Assembly: GCF_000384475.1 (NCBI RefSeq)
Contig: NZ_ARWB01000001.1
Span: 970,022 to 1,034,021 of the forward strand
Source: Methylopila sp. M107
Lineage (GTDB): Bacteria > Pseudomonadota > Alphaproteobacteria > Rhizobiales > Methylopilaceae
Direction: 5' to 3'
DNA length: 64,000 bases
Each line of letters begins with the position of its first letter. The stretch's first letter is position 1. The position numbers and the translations under genes were made by a program. Positions 1 to 8,871 of the stretch are shown piece after piece. The notes below the pieces were generated by a model that was not told the origin of the DNA, made no database searches, and saw nothing but the letters and a program-made list of their open reading frames with translations.

Positions 1-113
1 TGAACCTAAAGAAAAACATCGATAGCGACGATGATCGGAAGAAGATTTCATTTCGGTTCGACACTCCGCTGAAACGCGCCATGAGTCTCCTAACTTTCGA
101 TAGGGACGACTGA
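1..113 (+). CDS. C-terminal end of a truncated gene, unknown product
   Basis: An open frame runs in from the left edge (frame beginning at base 3) and stops at TGA 111-113. It encodes about 36 residues that are rich in Lys, Asp and Arg and end in FDRDD. The codons are noticeably less GC-biased than in the neighbouring genes (many AAA, AAG and GAT). I do not recognise the family, and a 36-codon open frame could be chance. Bases 114-282, between this stop and the next gene, show nothing I can support. Confidence 0.3.
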   Translation, partial: NLKKNIDSDDDRKKISFRFDTPLKRAMSLLTFDRDD

Positions 114-282
114 AGCCCTGTGGCTGCGACCCCGCCACCGCCGGTACGTCCGCCTGGCTCCCGTGCGGACACGCCCCAAAATCGGGATGCGACGAAAGAA
201 GTCGGCTTCAACACTGCGGGCGACCGGAAGCCAAAACAGTCCGCCCTGAATCGAATTGTCGACGTGAAGATTAAGACGTCGC

Positions 283-963
283 CTAGTCCCCGTAGGACGC
301 GGCCCTGACAGGCTCCGACGCGAACTGGCGGCGATAGAGCACGATGAAGACTGCGACGCTCGCTGCGATCAGCACATAGGGACTGACGAACCAGCCGAGA
401 TAGGCCAGCACGAAGAACAGGGCGCGCAGGCCGCGATTGAAATGCTTGCCCGCCTCGATGTTCATGCGCGCCGCCCGTTCGATCGCCTCCGCCATTTCGG
501 GGGTGCCGGCCTGCTTGTAGGAGGGCGTCGAGACGACGAGGATCGAGCAGTAGTTGAACAGCCGGTAGGCCCAGACAAACTTGAAGAAGGCGTAGACGAA
601 GATCGCCGCGAAGCCGAGCGCCTTCAAGTCGTAGAGCTCGGTCGTCGTAGCGATGCCGAGCGGCAGCCTGCCGAACACGTTGACGGCCTCTTCGCTGGCG
701 CGCAGCGCCGCGAGCCCGCCGCCGATCGCGATGAGAGAGGTCGAGGCGAAGAACGCCGCGCCGTTCTGCAATCCCTGCATGGCGATCGAGTCCGGCATGC
801 GCGCCTCACGCTCGGACATCCGCAGCATCCAGGCGCGACGCCGCTTCGCCATGATGGCGTTGAGGCATCTGGGCGACCTCTCGACCTGGACATGATGAAT
901 GATCCAGAGGCCGAGAAAGACGCCGAGCGCGACGAGATCGATGGGGGAGAGGACGCCTGTCAT
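283..963 (-). CDS. DUF599 family membrane protein
   Basis: A 226-residue integral membrane protein. Hydrophobic segments are visible near residues 5-22, 68-88, 110-132 and 180-210. The short motif WIIHHVQVERSP after the first segment and the 'FNYCSILV' segment fit the DUF599 family, which is common in Proteobacteria and has no established function. It is the last gene of a reverse-strand run (bamE, DsrE-like, DUF1489, this gene), 49 bases after the DUF1489 stop. The ATG start is at 963. Transport or envelope roles would be guesses. Confidence 0.8.
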   Translation of the reverse strand: MTGVLSPIDLVALGVFLGLWIIHHVQVERSPRCLNAIMAKRRRAWMLRMSEREARMPDSIAMQGLQNGAAFFASTSLIAIGGGLAALRASEEAVNVFGRLPLGIATTTELYDLKALGFAAIFVYAFFKFVWAYRLFNYCSILVVSTPSYKQAGTPEMAEAIERAARMNIEAGKHFNRGLRALFFVLAYLGWFVSPYVLIAASVAVFIVLYRRQFASEPVRAASYGD

Positions 964-1012
964 CGCGGCAGCCTAGCGCGAAGTTGCGCGCGGCTCACCA
1001 TGGCGCGTCGCA

Positions 1013-1450
1013 TCACATCAGTCCGAGCGACCGGAGTTCTGCGACGAGGTGACCGGGCAGGCCGGGCGCGAGCAGCTGGTCGTCGGCGAGGTCCGCCGGC
1101 GCCTCGTTCGCCGGAAGGTATCGCCAGCCCTGGAAGGGGCGGCGCGGGGTCGGGCGCACGGCGACGAGCTCCGGCTCCATCACGATCGCGCAGCGCTCGA
1201 CGCCGTCTGTATCCTTCACCGCGCGGAGATCGCTTATCTTCTGGCGGACGAGGATCGTCCCCTTGATCACCCAGTAGAGCGAACCGCCGTCGAGAACTTC
1301 CGCGGCGCGCTTCGGCGTGGATCGGGTGACATGGGCCTGTTCCGCCGCGAGGCCCCGACGCCGCTTGTCGGCCAGCCGCTGGTCGATCCAGGCGCGGAGC
1401 TCCTCCGGCGAGTCGCAGCCAACGCAGAGTTTCTGGAGATGCACCGTCAT
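1013..1450 (-). CDS. DUF1489 family protein
   Basis: A 145-residue soluble protein with the features of the alphaproteobacterial DUF1489 family: an early Cys-containing segment (LQKLCVGCDS), the segment HVTRSTPKRAAEVLDGGSLY, and a late motif RPFQGWRYL. The function of the family is unknown. Its ATG at 1450 lies 16 bases after the stop of the DsrE-like gene, so it is probably co-transcribed with bamE. Length is typical for the family, and no signal peptide or membrane segment is visible, so it should be cytoplasmic. Confidence 0.82.
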   Translation of the reverse strand: MTVHLQKLCVGCDSPEELRAWIDQRLADKRRRGLAAEQAHVTRSTPKRAAEVLDGGSLYWVIKGTILVRQKISDLRAVKDTDGVERCAIVMEPELVAVRPTPRRPFQGWRYLPANEAPADLADDQLLAPGLPGHLVAELRSLGLM

Positions 1451-1466
1451 GCGTCGGCCGTCCGCG

Positions 1467-1898
1467 TCAGAAGCCGGGCGCGGTCTGCCAGCCCGAGACC
1501 GACATCTTGTTCCGGAGGCCCTGGCATTTCTGGACCGAGATTCCCGGCAGAACCGGCACGCGCCGCCGGTTGGCCTGCGACAGCGCGTCGATCGTCTCGC
1601 GGCACGCTATGATCTCGACGCCCGGACGGCGGGACTTCATGTAGTCGCGCTGGACCGTCGAAGTGCCCGGAATGGCGACGATCGCGCCTGCGGACGCCAG
1701 GATGATGCGGAATTTGCGCCCGTGGCCGCCTTTCGCGAAGTCGCCGCCGGCGCGCAGCGCCTTGAGGAACATCGACGGATCGTGGCTCACGATCGTGACG
1801 TATTGCTCGTCGCCCGGCGCCGCGCGCGTCTCGGCGACCGTCGCCGCGATCGTCAGCGCCGCGGCGGCCAGCAGGAAAGACGGGCGAAGGAAGCTCAT
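1467..1898 (-). CDS. secreted DsrE-like small protein
   Basis: A 143-residue protein with an N-terminal signal peptide (hydrophobic residues 7-22, cleavage probably after AETRA). The body has alternating beta and alpha pattern with segments such as IVSHDPSMFLKAL, FRIILASAGAI and 'VEIIACRETIDAL', which resemble the DsrE/DsrF-like fold. The Cys in 'IIACRETI' sits where DsrE-like proteins often carry one, and a second Cys occurs at VQKCQG. It lies 16 bases after bamE and 16 before DUF1489. A sulfur-transfer or redox role is inference only. Confidence 0.6.
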   Translation of the reverse strand: MSFLRPSFLLAAAALTIAATVAETRAAPGDEQYVTIVSHDPSMFLKALRAGGDFAKGGHGRKFRIILASAGAIVAIPGTSTVQRDYMKSRRPGVEIIACRETIDALSQANRRRVPVLPGISVQKCQGLRNKMSVSGWQTAPGF

Positions 1899-1914
1899 CG
1901 CGTCTTGCGCCCCG

Positions 1915-2352
1915 TCAATCGTCGTTGGACAGCAGGCCCTTGAACATGTGCTCGATGAAGTTCTTCTCTTCGCCGGCGGTCGGCGTCGTGTTCGACACGA
2001 AGTCGATCACGCGGCCGTCCTGAATCCCGTAATTTGCGACGCGCTGGACCCTGCGGTTCTGGTCGAAGAACACGGCGAGCACGGTCTGGTCGGTGATCTT
2101 GGCGTTCATGAACGCGACCGGCCGGTGCGACTTCTGGGAGATGTAGTAGTAGACCTCGCCCTTCAGCGTCGCGGTGGTGGAGGGCGTGCCGAGCACGACC
2201 AGCACCTGCTCTTGGCTCGACCCGACGGGCACCTGCTGGACGGCGTTCGGGGCCATGACATAGCCCTTCGCCTGATCCTCCGCGCAGCCCGCGAGGGCGA
2301 GCAGTCCGGCCGCAGCTGCGACGCGAAGGGTCAGTTTGGTCTTCACGGTCAT
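1915..2352 (-). CDS. bamE: BamE-type outer membrane assembly lipoprotein
   Basis: A 145-residue lipoprotein of the SmpA/OmlA (BamE) family, which binds the BAM complex that inserts beta-barrels into the outer membrane. The chosen ATG at 2352 gives a short signal peptide followed by the lipobox LALAGC, so the mature lipoprotein would begin at that Cys. The characteristic 'VPVGSSQEQVLVVLGTPS' stretch and the pattern 'GEVYYYISQ' are present. An in-frame upstream start (2493) would add 47 residues before the signal peptide and is rejected; GGAG lies just upstream of the chosen ATG. It is divergent from the CBP3-type gene, a conserved arrangement in Hyphomicrobiales. BamA/TamA work appears again at 6.9-16 kb. 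Confidence 0.85.
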   Translation of the reverse strand: MTVKTKLTLRVAAAAGLLALAGCAEDQAKGYVMAPNAVQQVPVGSSQEQVLVVLGTPSTTATLKGEVYYYISQKSHRPVAFMNAKITDQTVLAVFFDQNRRVQRVANYGIQDGRVIDFVSNTTPTAGEEKNFIEHMFKGLLSNDD

Positions 2353-2537
2353 CTCCGGACGTCCTCCCGAAACGCACGACACAAGGCATGCACGACATCC
2401 GGCGCCGCCGAAAAAACCGCGCCGAAGGCGAACTGTCCCCAAGGCTTGCCCGTTCGCCGGCCATGGCGTAACCCGCAGACTGACACAGTTCAACTGGCGG
2501 CGGGTTCACGGACGCGCGCCGGGGCGCCGGGACGAAG

Positions 2538-3086
2538 ATGTTTGCTGCACTTCTGAACAGGCGCGTCCGCGGCCAGGATGTTCGCGGCGAGAAGCTTTAC
2601 GGAGCGATCGTGGCGGCCGCGAGACGGCGGGCGCTCTACCGGGAGCTCGGCGCGCCCGACACGCTGCCGGGCCGCTACGAGCTCATCGTGCTGCATGCGG
2701 CGCTGACGCTGCGCCGGCTTCGCCGCGAGGACGGTCCGGAAACGGACGCGCTCGGGCAGGCGATATTCGACGCGATGTTCCGGGCGCTCGACGCCAACCT
2801 GCGCGAGATCGGCGTCGGCGATCTGTCGGTGCCGAAGCGCATCAAGCAACTGGCGCGTTCGTTCTATGACGGCGCGAAGGCCTATGACGCCGCGCTCGAC
2901 TCAGGGGACGAAACCTTGCTCGCAGACACGATCGCCAGAATCGTCCTGAACGGCGCCGCGCGCGAGGGAGCTCTTGGCCTCGCTGCTTACGCTATCCGGA
3001 GCGACCGGGCCCTCGAGGCGCAGACGCTCGACCGTCTCGTCGCGGACGGTCCGGCGTTTGCGACAATCGGGGAGGGGTCTTCGTGA
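2538..3086 (+). CDS. CBP3/UQCC1-type ubiquinol-cytochrome c chaperone
   Basis: A 182-residue protein of the ubiquinol-cytochrome C chaperone family (CBP3/UQCC1). In mitochondria these help cytochrome b synthesis and bc1 complex assembly; the bacterial role is inferred from that. Family signs are the helical N-terminal part with 'LYGAIVAAARRRALYRELG', the 'DTLPGRYELIVLHAALTLRRL' region and 'FDAMFRALDANLREIGVGDLSVPKRIK'. It starts the forward operon and overlaps the DUF177 gene by 4 bases (GTGA at 3083-3086). The order CBP3, DUF177, plsX, fabH, ihfA, merR is common in this order of bacteria. Confidence 0.85.
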   Translation: MFAALLNRRVRGQDVRGEKLYGAIVAAARRRALYRELGAPDTLPGRYELIVLHAALTLRRLRREDGPETDALGQAIFDAMFRALDANLREIGVGDLSVPKRIKQLARSFYDGAKAYDAALDSGDETLLADTIARIVLNGAAREGALGLAAYAIRSDRALEAQTLDRLVADGPAFATIGEGSS

Positions 3087-3595
3087 GCGACGCCGTGCTT
3101 TCGCGTCCTCTGATCGTAGCCACTGTGCCGCCAGCAGGCGTGTCGATCGAGGTCGTGGCCGACAAGGCCGAACGCGCGGCGCTCGCGGCCGAGAACGACG
3201 TCCTGTCGATCGAACGTCTCGTCGCCCGGCTGGAGGTCCGTCCGGTCGGACGCGGCTCGCTCTCGGTCACCGGCGCGCTCGAAGCGCTCGCGACACGGCA
3301 ATGCGTCGTCACGCTCGAACCCTTCGTCGAGGCTGTGGCGGAGGAAGTCGACGTGCGATTCGCGCCGGAAGACGGCGGCGACGAGCCAAGCGGCGACGAC
3401 GCCCCGGAGGACAGGATCGCGGGCGGAATGGTCGACCTCGGCTCGGTCGCGGCGGAGTTCTTCGTGCTCGGTCTTGATCCCTATCCGCGCAAGCCGGGCG
3501 CGACCTTCGACGCGGCGGCGGGCGCCGCGGACGAATCGGGTTCGCCTTTCGCGGCGCTGCGCGGGCTGAAGCCGCGAAGCGGCGAACCGGACTGA
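3083..3595 (+). CDS. YceD/DUF177 family protein
   Basis: A 170-residue DUF177 (YceD) protein starting at a GTG that overlaps the previous gene. The family pattern includes [20 protein letters not shown] followed by the CVVTLEPF segment and an acidic half (many Asp/Glu between residues 90 and 125). YceD proteins have been linked to 23S rRNA or L32 metabolism because yceD often precedes rpmF; here rpmF is absent and plsX follows after 130 bases. No membrane segment or signal peptide is visible. Confidence 0.8.
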   Translation: MSDAVLSRPLIVATVPPAGVSIEVVADKAERAALAAENDVLSIERLVARLEVRPVGRGSLSVTGALEALATRQCVVTLEPFVEAVAEEVDVRFAPEDGGDEPSGDDAPEDRIAGGMVDLGSVAAEFFVLGLDPYPRKPGATFDAAAGAADESGSPFAALRGLKPRSGEPD

Positions 3596-3613
3596 CTCTC
3601 GCGCGTTCAATGC

Positions 3614-3641
3614 TTGCCACCACGGCGGCGCACGCTATGGT
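3614..3641 (+). promoter_or_regulatory. candidate housekeeping promoter upstream of plsX
   Basis: TTGCCA at 3614-3619 and TATGGT at 3636-3641 are separated by 16 bases, in the 130-base gap between the DUF177 gene and plsX. The spacing and hexamers are acceptable for a sigma-70 type promoter but the match is not strong, so plsX may equally be read through from upstream. Confidence 0.35.
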
Positions 3642-3725
3642 CCCGCGCCCGACCAGCCGCCCGTCGAAGCGGCGCCCGGCGTCTCCGTTTTCCGCGACGG
3701 CGCTCTATCCCCGGCCCAGGAACGA

Positions 3726-4802
3726 ATGACTGACAAGGTCCGCATCGCACTCGACGCCATGGGCGGCGATCACGGTCCCGAAGTCGTGGCGCCGGGGGCC
3801 TCGATCGCGCTGTCGCGCAAGCCCGACCTCAGCTTCCTGTTCGTCGGCGACGAGGCGCGCATCCGCCCGCTGCTCGACGCCGATCCCGCGCTGAAGGCGG
3901 TCTCCGAGGTGCTGCACACCGAGGTGCAGGTCGCGATGGACGACAAGCCGAGCGTCGCGCTGCGCAAGGGGCGCTACAAATCCTCCATGTGGCTCGCGCT
4001 GGACGCGGTGAAGTCGCGCAAGGTCGACGCCGCGATCTCGGCGGGCAACACCGGCGCGTTGATGGCGATGTCGAGGCTCTGCGTGCGCATGACGCCGGGC
4101 GTCGAGCGGCCGGCTATCGCCGCGATCTGGCCGACGATCCGCGGCGAATCCATCGTGCTCGACGTCGGCGCGACCATCGGGGCGGACGCCAAGCAGCTCG
4201 TCTCCTTCGCCGTGATGGGCGCCGCCATGGCGCGCATCCTGTTCGACATCGATCGCCCGACCGTAGGCCTGCTCAACATCGGCGTTGAGGAGGTGAAGGG
4301 CGTCGAGGAGGTCAAGGCCGCCGCTGCGCTGCTGCGCGAGGGCGATTTTCCGCTGCTCGACTTCCGCGGCTTCGTCGAGGGCAACGACATCGGCAAGGGG
4401 ACCGTCGACGTCGTCGTGACGGAGGGCTTCTCCGGCAACATCGCGCTGAAGACGGCCGAGGGCACCGCCAAGCAGATCGGCGAATATCTGCGCTCCGCCA
4501 TCAGCCGTACCCTGATGTCGAAGATCGGCTATGTGCTCGCGAAGCACGCCTTCGACACTCTGAAAGAGAAGATGGATCCCCGAAAGGTGAATGGCGGCGT
4601 GTTTCTCGGATTGGACGGCGTGGTGATCAAAAGCCATGGCGGAACGGACGCCGAAGGCTTCGCCTCGGCGGTGGAGCTTGGCTACGACATGGCGCGCTAC
4701 GACCTCATGGAGAAAATCCACCAGGGCTTCGCGCAGGACAGCGCGGCGGCGACCGACGCGCAGCCCGCCGCCGCCAAGGAACTCGCCGGAGCGGCCTCGT
4801 GA
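3726..4802 (+). CDS. plsX: phosphate acyltransferase PlsX
   Basis: A 358-residue acyl-ACP:phosphate acyltransferase that makes acyl-phosphate from acyl-ACP, the first step of the PlsX-PlsY route to phosphatidic acid. The N-terminal signature [12 protein letters not shown] is present at residues 6-17, and family motifs '[11 protein letters not shown]' and '[14 protein letters not shown]' follow. The C-terminal tail after about residue 335 is Ala-rich and probably disordered. It overlaps fabH by 4 bases (GTGA 4799-4802). PlsY, which uses its product, is encoded separately at 34.3-34.9 kb. Confidence 0.96.
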   Translation: MTDKVRIALDAMGGDHGPEVVAPGASIALSRKPDLSFLFVGDEARIRPLLDADPALKAVSEVLHTEVQVAMDDKPSVALRKGRYKSSMWLALDAVKSRKVDAAISAGNTGALMAMSRLCVRMTPGVERPAIAAIWPTIRGESIVLDVGATIGADAKQLVSFAVMGAAMARILFDIDRPTVGLLNIGVEEVKGVEEVKAAAALLREGDFPLLDFRGFVEGNDIGKGTVDVVVTEGFSGNIALKTAEGTAKQIGEYLRSAISRTLMSKIGYVLAKHAFDTLKEKMDPRKVNGGVFLGLDGVVIKSHGGTDAEGFASAVELGYDMARYDLMEKIHQGFAQDSAAATDAQPAAAKELAGAAS

Positions 4803-5770
4803 GCCGTTTGCGGTCGGTCGTGCGCGGCTGCGGCTCCTATCTGCCGGCCGACGTGCTGAGCAATGAGGAGCTCGCCAAGTCCGTCGACACCTCCGACGAC
4901 TGGATTGTTCAGCGCACCGGCATCCGCCAGCGCCACATCGCCTCGCCCGGCGAGATGACCTCGGACCTCGCGCTCGCCGCGGCCCGCGCGGCGCTTGAGA
5001 ACGCTGGGATGGACGCCGCCGAGATCGACCTGATCGTGCTGGCGACCTCTACGCCCGACAACACGTTCCCGGCTAGCGCCGTCGCGGTGCAGGCCGGCCT
5101 CGGGCTGACGACCGGCTTCGCGTTCGACGTCCAGGCGGTCTGCTCTGGCTTCGTCTACGCGCTCACGGTCGCGGACAAGTTCCTCGTCTCCGGACAGCAC
5201 AAGCGCGCGCTGGTGATCGGCGCCGAGACCATGTCGCGCATCCTGGACTGGACGGACCGCACCACCTGCGTCCTGTTCGGCGACGGGGCTGGCGCGGTGG
5301 TGCTTGAGGCGGTGGAGGCCGTCGAGGGCGGGCGCGGGGTGCTGACCACGCATCTCAGATCTGACGGCCGGCACAAGGGCAAGCTGTTCGTCGACGGCGG
5401 ACCGTCCTCGACCGGCACGGTGGGACATCTCCGGATGGAAGGCCGCGAGGTGTTCCGGCACGCGGTCGGAATGATCACCGACGTCATCCGCGACGCCTTC
5501 GCGGCCACCGGAGAATCGGCAGAGACGATCGACTGGTTCGTGCCGCACCAGGCCAATCGCCGGATCATCGACGCGAGCGCCCAGAAGCTCGGCATCGCGC
5601 CCGAGAAGGTCGTGATCACGGTCGACGGCCACGGCAACACCTCGGCCGCCTCGATCCCTCTCGCTCTGTCGGCCGCCGTCGGCGACGGCCGCATCAAGCA
5701 GGACGACCTGGTGCTGCTCGAGGCGATGGGCGGCGGGTTCACCTGGGGCTCCGCGCTCGTTCGTTGGTGA
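4799..5770 (+). CDS. fabH: beta-ketoacyl-ACP synthase III FabH
   Basis: A 323-residue KAS III enzyme that condenses acetyl-CoA with malonyl-ACP to begin type II fatty acid synthesis. The catalytic triad is complete: Cys115 in QAVCSGF, His250 in WFVPHQAN and Asn280 in GHGNTSAAS. The '[12 protein letters not shown]' stretch near residue 35 is typical. The GTG start overlaps the end of plsX by 4 bases, so the two are translationally coupled. Length and all motifs are normal for the family. Confidence 0.97.
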   Translation: MSRLRSVVRGCGSYLPADVLSNEELAKSVDTSDDWIVQRTGIRQRHIASPGEMTSDLALAAARAALENAGMDAAEIDLIVLATSTPDNTFPASAVAVQAGLGLTTGFAFDVQAVCSGFVYALTVADKFLVSGQHKRALVIGAETMSRILDWTDRTTCVLFGDGAGAVVLEAVEAVEGGRGVLTTHLRSDGRHKGKLFVDGGPSSTGTVGHLRMEGREVFRHAVGMITDVIRDAFAATGESAETIDWFVPHQANRRIIDASAQKLGIAPEKVVITVDGHGNTSAASIPLALSAAVGDGRIKQDDLVLLEAMGGGFTWGSALVRW

Positions 5771-5809
5771 TCCTGCGACAACATCCCGCCTTATCTTGGA
5801 CACGAAACG

Positions 5810-5838
5810 TTGACCCGGAGGGACGAGGCCAATAGCCT
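5810..5838 (+). promoter_or_regulatory. candidate promoter upstream of ihfA
   Basis: TTGACC at 5810-5815 is followed after 17 bases by TAGCCT at 5833-5838. The minus-35 hexamer and the spacing fit the alphaproteobacterial housekeeping pattern; the minus-10 is weak. It sits in the 140-base gap between fabH and the ATG of ihfA at 5911. Confidence 0.35.
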
Positions 5839-5910
5839 TGCTCTTCCAATGGGGTGAGGCTCGAAAAGACCGCGAATGATGCGGCTGGGCCGTTGGGGGA
5901 GGCGGACGGG

Positions 5911-6240
5911 ATGTCGGGGCGTACAGTGACGCGGGCGGATCTCTGCGAGGCCGTCTATCAGAAGGTCGGACTCTCCCGCACCGAATCCGCGGCCCTCGTC
6001 GAGATGGTGCTCGCCGAGATCGGCGACTGCCTGGAAAAGGGCGAGACGGTGAAGCTCTCCTCGTTCGGGTCCTTCGTGGTTCGCGACAAGGGCCAGCGCG
6101 TCGGCCGCAACCCGAAGAGCGGGCAGGAAGTGCCGATCCCGCCGCGCCGGGTCATGGTGTTCCGGCCGTCCAACATCCTGAAGAGCCGCATCAATGGCGG
6201 AGAAGACGAAGAGCCCAAGGCCGGGAACGGCTCCGCGTGA
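5911..6240 (+). CDS. ihfA: integration host factor subunit alpha
   Basis: A 109-residue HU/IHF family DNA-bending protein. The IHF alpha signature is visible: [17 protein letters not shown] at the start, '[17 protein letters not shown]' in the middle, and [20 protein letters not shown] covering the DNA-contacting beta arm with its intercalating Pro. The ATG at 5911 is preferred over the in-frame GTG at 5854 because it matches the family N-terminus and has a purine-rich GGGGGAGG sequence upstream. It overlaps the MerR gene by 4 bases. It forms heterodimers with the beta subunit, encoded elsewhere. Confidence 0.92.
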   Translation: MSGRTVTRADLCEAVYQKVGLSRTESAALVEMVLAEIGDCLEKGETVKLSSFGSFVVRDKGQRVGRNPKSGQEVPIPPRRVMVFRPSNILKSRINGGEDEEPKAGNGSA

Positions 6241-6839
6241 CGGACGGGCTCGACGACGATCCGCGCGACGGCGGGGTCAAGGGCCCCGACGCCTTCCGCA
6301 CGATCAGCGAAGTCGCCGAAGAGCTCGGGCTTCCCCAGCATGTGCTGCGGTTCTGGGAAACCCGCTTTCCGCAGATCAAGCCGATCAAACGCGGCGGCGG
6401 CCGGCGCTATTATCGCCCCGGCGACGTCGAGCTGCTGCGCGGCGTGAAAAAACTGCTCTACGGCGAAGGCTACACGATCCGCGGCGTGCAGCGCATCCTG
6501 CGGGAGCAGGGCGGCCGCAAGCTCGCGCAGGCGGCTGGACTCGATACCGGCCGCCCGGCGGCCCCCGCCGCAGATCCGGACTTCTATGCGCCGCGGCGAG
6601 ACGTCGTCCGCGACGTCGTCGATGAAGACGACGACGCGCCTATCGGGCCCATTTTTGCACACGCGCACACACCGCAGCCAAACGCCGCAGCGCCCGTGAC
6701 GCCGGCCGTGTCCGCCCCCACGGCGCCCACTGAGATTCCCGTTCCGCAACATGGATTGTCGGAGACGCAGACGCGCCGATTGGCCTCGGCGCTTGACGAA
6801 TTGATCGCCTGCCGTCGCCTGCTCGGCGGTCTGACTTGA
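6237..6839 (+). CDS. MerR-family transcriptional regulator
   Basis: A 200-residue MerR-type regulator. The winged helix-turn-helix domain spans about residues 20-90, with [20 protein letters not shown] and '[20 protein letters not shown]'. After the domain there is a Pro/Ala-rich linker with an acidic patch and a short C-terminal helix. No effector-binding Cys set is present, so it is not a classical metal sensor. The GTG start overlaps ihfA by 4 bases; this pair is conserved in Hyphomicrobiales and its target genes are not known to me. Confidence 0.88.
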   Translation: MTDGLDDDPRDGGVKGPDAFRTISEVAEELGLPQHVLRFWETRFPQIKPIKRGGGRRYYRPGDVELLRGVKKLLYGEGYTIRGVQRILREQGGRKLAQAAGLDTGRPAAPAADPDFYAPRRDVVRDVVDEDDDAPIGPIFAHAHTPQPNAAAPVTPAVSAPTAPTEIPVPQHGLSETQTRRLASALDELIACRRLLGGLT

Positions 6840-6918
6840 ACGCTGCGCCGTAATTGCGGCGTTGCACTCTCCGGTTAACCGAACCACAACGGTAGCCGGA
6901 TGATGGGTAAGGGCAGGA

Positions 6919-8871
6919 ATGACAGCGTTGCGTAGGGTTCCGTTCAGCGCCTTCTGGCCGCGGCTCGTCGCCGTGGGGCTTGCGTGCGCCCTGACGGAAG
7001 CCGGCCGCGCCCAGTCCGCGCCGGACGCCCCGCCGCCGGCCGCGGCCTCCGCAGTGCCGGGCGTCGCCTATGTCACCACGTTCCAGATCGACGGCGCGGA
7101 CGCCGACGTCGAGAAGATCGCGACCGAGACCTCCTCGCTCAAGACGCTCGAGAAGGAGCCGCCTCCGGGTCCTCCCGGCCTCGTGGGCCGGGCTAAGGCC
7201 GACATCGAGCGGATCGCTGCGGCCCTCACCGCGACCGGCCGCTACGGCGCCATCGTCGACGTGACGGTCGGCGGCGTCTCGGTCAATTCGCAGAGCGCCC
7301 CGGACGCAGCCCAGCGCGCCCGCAAGCCCGTGCCGGTGGTCGTGGTCGTGCATCAAGGGCCGGTGTTCACATTCGGCTCGGTCCGCGTCCAGCCGCTCGA
7401 CGGCCCGGCCTCCCGCGTGGAGTACAATCTCAAAAAGGCCGGGCTTGAGCCCGGCAAGCCGGCGCCTTCCGCCGTGATCTTCGGGGCCGAATCCCGGATC
7501 GTCGACCAGCTTCGCGCCGACGGCTATCCATTCGCGGTCACGGAAGGACGCGAGGCGACAGCCGACCACACCCGCAAGCAGCTCGACCTCGTCATCAAGG
7601 TGAAGGCGGGACCGCGCGCGCCTTTCGGCGAGATCACGGTCTCGGGGACCAAGGAGGTCGACCCGCGCGTCGTGCGCGGCCGCGTGCCGTTCGAGCCAGG
7701 CGACCAGTACGACCCTGAGAAGGTGAGGGAGCTTCGCGAGGAGGTCGCCAAGCTGGATGTATTCTCCTCGATCCGCATCCGCGAGGGCGAGAAGCCGGAC
7801 GCCTCGGGGCGCGTACCGGTGACGATCGAGGTCGAGGAGAAGAAGTTTCGCTATGTCGGCGCGGCCGCGAAGTGGGACTCGATCGACGGCGCCGGCGTCA
7901 ACGCCTATTGGGGCCACCGCAACCTGTTCGGCGGGGCGGAAAAACTCCGGATCGACGCGGGCGTAGGGCGGCTGATCACCAACAAGCCGGCCGAATACGA
8001 GTACCAGCTGCGCGCTCAGTTCGAGAAGCCGGGCGTCATTACGGGCTTCACGGACCTGCTGATCGATGTCGAAGCGCTGCGCGAGCGCACCGACGCCTAC
8101 TGGCGCGACGGCGTCCGCGGCCAAGTGGCGCTGCGCCAGCGGGTGACGAGCGAGCTGTCGATCCAGGGCGGGATCGAGGCGGAAGGCTCCAATATCCGCG
8201 ATACGGTCCAGGAGAAGAAGTTTCTTCTCGTCGGCGTGCCGATCAGCGCGACCTTCGACAATACCGACAACAAGCTGAACCCCTCCAAGGGGATCAAGCT
8301 GATGGGCTCCGCCGCGCCGTACTACAACGCGCAGGGCGAGCAGAAGTCGCTCAACATCTTCAAGGCGCAGTTCTCGACCTATTTCGCCTTCGACGAGGAC
8401 GCCCGCTACATTCTCGCGGGCAAGATCGGCGTCGGCTCGATCGTGGGACCGAGTTCGACCGAGGACGTGCCGGCGAACCGCCGGTTCTTCGCGGGCGGCG
8501 GCGGCTCGATCCGCGGCTTCGCGTTCCAGAGCGCGAGCCCGTCCTGCAAGCCGGTATTCCCGAGGCCGAAGCGCGCGTTGCCGTGCAACGACGAAGACCC
8601 GTTCGGCGGCCGCAGCCTGCTCGAAACCTCGGTCGAGGCGCGCATCAAGGTGACGGACACGATCGGCGTCGTGCCGTTCGTCGACGCCGGCGCCGCGTTT
8701 GACAGCGTCTATCCTGACTTCAAGGAGAACGTCCGTGTCGGCGCCGGTCTCGGCCTGCGCTACTACACCGGCATCGGCCCGATCCGGTTCGACGTCGCGA
8801 CGCCGGTGATCGGCAAGACAAAGGCGGATTCGCGCGTCGCGTTCTACGTGTCGATCGGGCAGTCGTTCTGA
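6919..8871 (+). CDS. tamA: TamA-like outer membrane Omp85 protein
   Basis: A 650-residue Omp85 protein of the TamA/BamA type. A signal peptide covers about residues 1-32 (ending ...GRAQS). POTRA-type segments follow (about 45-350, for example FTFGSVRVQPL and FGEITVSGTKEVDPRVV), then the C-terminal 16-strand barrel (about 350-650) with the FFAGGGGSIRGF motif, the conserved lid-lock (V/I)RG-type motif of the family, and a terminal aromatic residue (SIGQSF). With TamB, encoded immediately downstream (1-base overlap at 8871), it forms the translocation and assembly module that spans the periplasm and is linked to autotransporter insertion and lipid transport to the outer membrane. Confidence 0.92.
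   Translation: MTALRRVPFSAFWPRLVAVGLACALTEAGRAQSAPDAPPPAAASAVPGVAYVTTFQIDGADADVEKIATETSSLKTLEKEPPPGPPGLVGRAKADIERIAAALTATGRYGAIVDVTVGGVSVNSQSAPDAAQRARKPVPVVVVVHQGPVFTFGSVRVQPLDGPASRVEYNLKKAGLEPGKPAPSAVIFGAESRIVDQLRADGYPFAVTEGREATADHTRKQLDLVIKVKAGPRAPFGEITVSGTKEVDPRVVRGRVPFEPGDQYDPEKVRELREEVAKLDVFSSIRIREGEKPDASGRVPVTIEVEEKKFRYVGAAAKWDSIDGAGVNAYWGHRNLFGGAEKLRIDAGVGRLITNKPAEYEYQLRAQFEKPGVITGFTDLLIDVEALRERTDAYWRDGVRGQVALRQRVTSELSIQGGIEAEGSNIRDTVQEKKFLLVGVPISATFDNTDNKLNPSKGIKLMGSAAPYYNAQGEQKSLNIFKAQFSTYFAFDEDARYILAGKIGVGSIVGPSSTEDVPANRRFFAGGGGSIRGFAFQSASPSCKPVFPRPKRALPCNDEDPFGGRSLLETSVEARIKVTDTIGVVPFVDAGAAFDSVYPDFKENVRVGAGLGLRYYTGIGPIRFDVATPVIGKTKADSRVAFYVSIGQSF

Noticed and set aside
120-308. 62-codon plus-strand frame after the left-edge gene
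   Set aside because: Composition is Pro/Arg/Lys-rich without a domain, it starts at GTG with no ribosome binding site and overlaps the end of the DUF599 gene; most likely chance in GC-rich DNA.
2353-2493. 47-residue N-terminal extension of BamE
   Set aside because: It would place a Cys/Arg-rich segment before the signal peptide and lipobox; the ATG at 2352 gives the normal lipoprotein.
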